A stretch of 7,393 nucleotides of DNA from Pseudomonadota bacterium. GTDB lineage: Bacteria > Pseudomonadota > Gammaproteobacteria > Burkholderiales > Sulfuricellaceae. A program made the position numbers and the translations under genes. Shown here piece by piece: positions 5,475-7,393 of the stretch. The notes under the pieces are model-generated. The model did not search any database. It had not been told where the DNA came from and was given only the letters and a program-made list of their open reading frames with translations. Numbering within the stretch: position 1 is the stretch's first letter; every line of letters starts with the position of its first letter. The stretch spans positions 1 to 7,393 of the forward strand of contig JAJXTJ010000049.1 in NCBI GenBank assembly GCA_021783895.1. Direction: 5' to 3'.

Positions 5475-6896
5475 TCAGAGCTGGAAGCCGATCCACAGCA
5501 CCAGCCCCTCACCGAGGTCGCGCCACAGGCCGGGCGGCTGCACCACATACGGACGGGCCGTACTGCGTTCGAGGTCGAACCACGCGGCGTAGCGGGCGAT
5601 ATCGTCGGCATCGTGAAATGCCACCATCAGCTCGTAGTTGAGAAACAGGCTGCGGCTGTCGAGGTTAGTGGACCCCACCAGTGCCAGCACATCGTCGATG
5701 ACGGCGGCCTTGGCGTGCAGCATGTGCGGTGCGAGCCAGACATGCACTCCCGCCCCGGCCAGAGCGCGCAGAGAACGATGCCGCGCAATATCGGCGAGCC
5801 GATGGTTGGAGCGTTCGGGCAACAGCAACTCCACCTGCACGCCGCGCCGCGCCGCCAGCGTGAGCGCCATCAGCAAGGCGTCGTCGAGCACGACATAGGG
5901 CGAGACGAGCGTCATGCGCGTGCGCGCACGGCAGGCCGCGCTGACGAGCAGCGCCTGCACGGTGTCGTCGGCCTGGTCGGGGCCCGAGGCGATGACTTGC
6001 CCGGCAGGCTCACCCGGTGCTGCGACAGGGGCAGCCTTGGCGTCCGCTTCCGCCGAAGCGCCAGTGGCGGGCGGTTCGGCCCCCGCCGCAAACACCCAGT
6101 CGCGCTGGAACAGATCGGCCGCTTGCTGGACCAGCGGGCCTTGCAGATCGAAGCTCAGATCGCGCCACGCCGGGCGTCCGGGCTGACCTTCGAAATACTC
6201 GGCGGCCAAATTGCGCCCGCCGCACCACAGCCGCTCGTTGGCGAGGCCGGCGTCGGCTACCGCGAACTTGCGGTGGTTGCGCAGATTGGTGCGGCCTTTC
6301 AGGGGAAAGTGAAATGGGGGTACGAAGAGTCCGACCCGCACACCCGCGTGCCTCAATGCGGACAGGTCGGGCCACCCGCCCAGCATGCGGCCCACCCCGT
6401 CAAGCAGCAGCCGCACCCGCAGCCCGACGCGCGCCCTGGCAGCCAGATGGGCGCTCACCGCCGCACCGACCGCATCTCGCCCGAGAATGAAGGTGCTCAG
6501 GTCCAGGGTGTGCTGTGCGCCATCGATCACCTCCAGGAGCGCTCGCAGCGACTCCGAGCCATCGGCGTGGACGCATAAGGCCCGGTAATTTGCGAGGCGC
6601 GGCTGTCCCAGCGCGGCGGCTATCTGGGCCGGCCAGGAGCTTTCATCGACGATGGGCTGGACCGTGCGCGCATCCGCCGGTGAATGGCGGGTGCGGGTGA
6701 GCTTGCGCGTACCGAACAGCAGATACAGCGGCAGCGCGGCGTAGGGCAACAGGAGCATGAACAGCACCCACCCGATCGCAGCGGACGGATGGCGGCGTTG
6801 CTGCAGCACGTGGGAGACCACCACGTACACGAGCAGCCCGGCGACCATGAACAGCCCGTGCAGCGAGAACCAATGCGAGAGAGTCAGGACAGGCAC
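5475..6896 (-). CDS. Cardiolipin synthase-like phospholipase D family protein
   Basis: Cardiolipin synthases of this type join phosphatidylglycerol units (or use phosphatidylethanolamine) at the inner membrane. The 473-aa product has the family plan: two N-terminal membrane segments (about 11-31 and 40-61, PLDc_N type), then two PLD domains each with a full HKD motif. Motif 1 is NHRKFAVAD (H208, K210, D215) followed by GGRN. Motif 2 is LHAKAAVID (H394, K396, D401) followed by GSTNLDSRS. Length is close to E. coli ClsA (486 aa). An Ala/Pro-rich linker at about 272-300 separates the halves and looks unstructured. The start is a GTG at 6896 without a clear Shine-Dalgarno sequence; it is kept because it preserves the whole first membrane helix, whereas the ATG at 6848 would cut into it. 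The gene lies 18 bp after the response-regulator stop, implying co-transcription. Another membrane-bound PLD transphosphatidylase activity cannot be excluded. Confidence 0.88.
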   Translation of the reverse strand: MPVLTLSHWFSLHGLFMVAGLLVYVVVSHVLQQRRHPSAAIGWVLFMLLLPYAALPLYLLFGTRKLTRTRHSPADARTVQPIVDESSWPAQIAAALGQPRLANYRALCVHADGSESLRALLEVIDGAQHTLDLSTFILGRDAVGAAVSAHLAARARVGLRVRLLLDGVGRMLGGWPDLSALRHAGVRVGLFVPPFHFPLKGRTNLRNHRKFAVADAGLANERLWCGGRNLAAEYFEGQPGRPAWRDLSFDLQGPLVQQAADLFQRDWVFAAGAEPPATGASAEADAKAAPVAAPGEPAGQVIASGPDQADDTVQALLVSAACRARTRMTLVSPYVVLDDALLMALTLAARRGVQVELLLPERSNHRLADIARHRSLRALAGAGVHVWLAPHMLHAKAAVIDDVLALVGSTNLDSRSLFLNYELMVAFHDADDIARYAAWFDLERSTARPYVVQPPGLWRDLGEGLVLWIGFQL

Positions 6897-6914
6897 ACGC
6901 GCGGCGCAGCGGTT

Positions 6915-7393
6915 CTAGCCGCCGCGCCGCTGGCGCACCGACATCACGGCCAGCTCGGTGCGCGTGTTGGCGTGAAGTTTTTCCATGATGCGGCTGACGT
7001 AATTTTTGACGGTGCCCTCGGCAAGGAACACCGCGTTGGCGATCTGCTTGTTGCTCTTGCCCTCGGCGATGAGCTGCAGGATATTCTCTTCTTTGTCGTT
7101 GAGCGGATCGGTCATGACCGTCTTGATTTGCGGGGCTGCGGGTGAGCTCAAGGCTGCATCGAGCGGCCGAGCTTCGGACAGCGGCGCAAGCCGGCGAAAT
7201 TGATCCATGACCTTGCGCGCGATCTGCGGGGTCAGCCTGGATTCACCGCGATGCACCGCGCGCACCGTCTCCAGCAATTCCTCCTCGGTAGCGTCCTTCA
7301 ACAGATAGGCGTGGGCGCCGGCGCGGATGGCTTCGAAGACCGTTTCTTCAGCGTCCAGCGTGGTCAGCACCAGCACGTGCGTGTGCGGCAGCG
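6915..7393 (-). CDS. LuxR/NarL-type two-component response regulator (5' end outside the window)
   Basis: The visible 159 residues are the second half of a receiver domain and a DNA-binding domain. The receiver part shows VLVLTT with the conserved Thr, AIRAGAHAYLLKDA with the conserved Lys, and ELLETVRAVHRGE. The phospho-accepting Asp lies beyond the right edge. After a ~35-residue linker comes a LuxR-type helix-turn-helix: LNDKEENILQLIAEGKSNKQ, then FLAEGTVKNYVSRIMEKLHA. Such proteins bind DNA as dimers when phosphorylated by a sensor kinase, which is probably encoded just upstream outside the window. The stop at 6915 is 18 bp before the Cls-like start, so the two are likely one transcript. 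The first LuxR position usually has a Ser/Thr-x-Arg-Glu start; here it is NDKEENIL, an acceptable variant. Signal and targets unknown. Confidence 0.92.
   Translation of the reverse strand, partial: LPHTHVLVLTTLDAEETVFEAIRAGAHAYLLKDATEEELLETVRAVHRGESRLTPQIARKVMDQFRRLAPLSEARPLDAALSSPAAPQIKTVMTDPLNDKEENILQLIAEGKSNKQIANAVFLAEGTVKNYVSRIMEKLHANTRTELAVMSVRQRRGG

Noticed and set aside
5442..6578. 378-codon plus-strand open frame across the Cls-like gene
   Set aside because: It is a shadow of the Cls-like gene, whose two HKD motifs prove the minus strand is coding.

Overview
The window looks like a chromosomal segment from a GC-rich proteobacterium, most likely a betaproteobacterium. This is inferred from the ~900-aa GlnE type, the divergent acetyl-CoA synthetase/glnE pair and the strongly GC-biased third codon positions. 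Genus cannot be fixed from the sequence alone. No rRNA, tRNA, CRISPR array, replication origin or complete insertion sequence was seen.

Layout. (1) Positions 1-92, minus strand: the first 30 codons of acetyl-CoA synthetase (acs), running off the left edge. (2) A very short AT-rich divergent control region. (3) About 170-2878, plus strand: complete glnE, the two-headed adenylyltransferase/adenylyl-removing enzyme of glutamine synthetase. (4) About 2.88-4.77 kb: a decayed accessory patch. It holds a 500-bp stretch with no confident gene, a RhuM-family fragment lacking both ends, the C-terminal ~175 residues of a type I restriction HsdR joined to it out of frame, an N-terminally truncated PIN-domain (VapC-like) toxin on the opposite strand, a REP-like hairpin at the broken end of that toxin, an 82-bp element bounded by perfect 10-bp inverted repeats, and a 32-codon ORF with a strong Shine-Dalgarno sequence. 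(5) 4783-7393, minus strand: three genes in one direction, namely a LuxR/NarL-type response regulator (5' end outside the window), a cardiolipin synthase-like phospholipase D enzyme 18 bp downstream, and a rhomboid intramembrane protease 89 bp further on.

How the parts relate. acs and glnE are ordinary housekeeping genes of carbon and nitrogen metabolism. The regulator, Cls-like enzyme and rhomboid may form a membrane-related transcription unit under two-component control, but only the regulator-cls spacing really supports co-transcription. The middle patch is best read as the remains of a type I restriction-modification locus that carried a rhuM gene (a common arrangement), reduced by at least one deletion and bordered by toxin debris and small repeats. 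I do not see an intact new system. The most informative features are the RhuM/HsdR deletion junction, the 27-bp palindrome inside the RhuM remnant, and the repeat cluster at 4607-4732.
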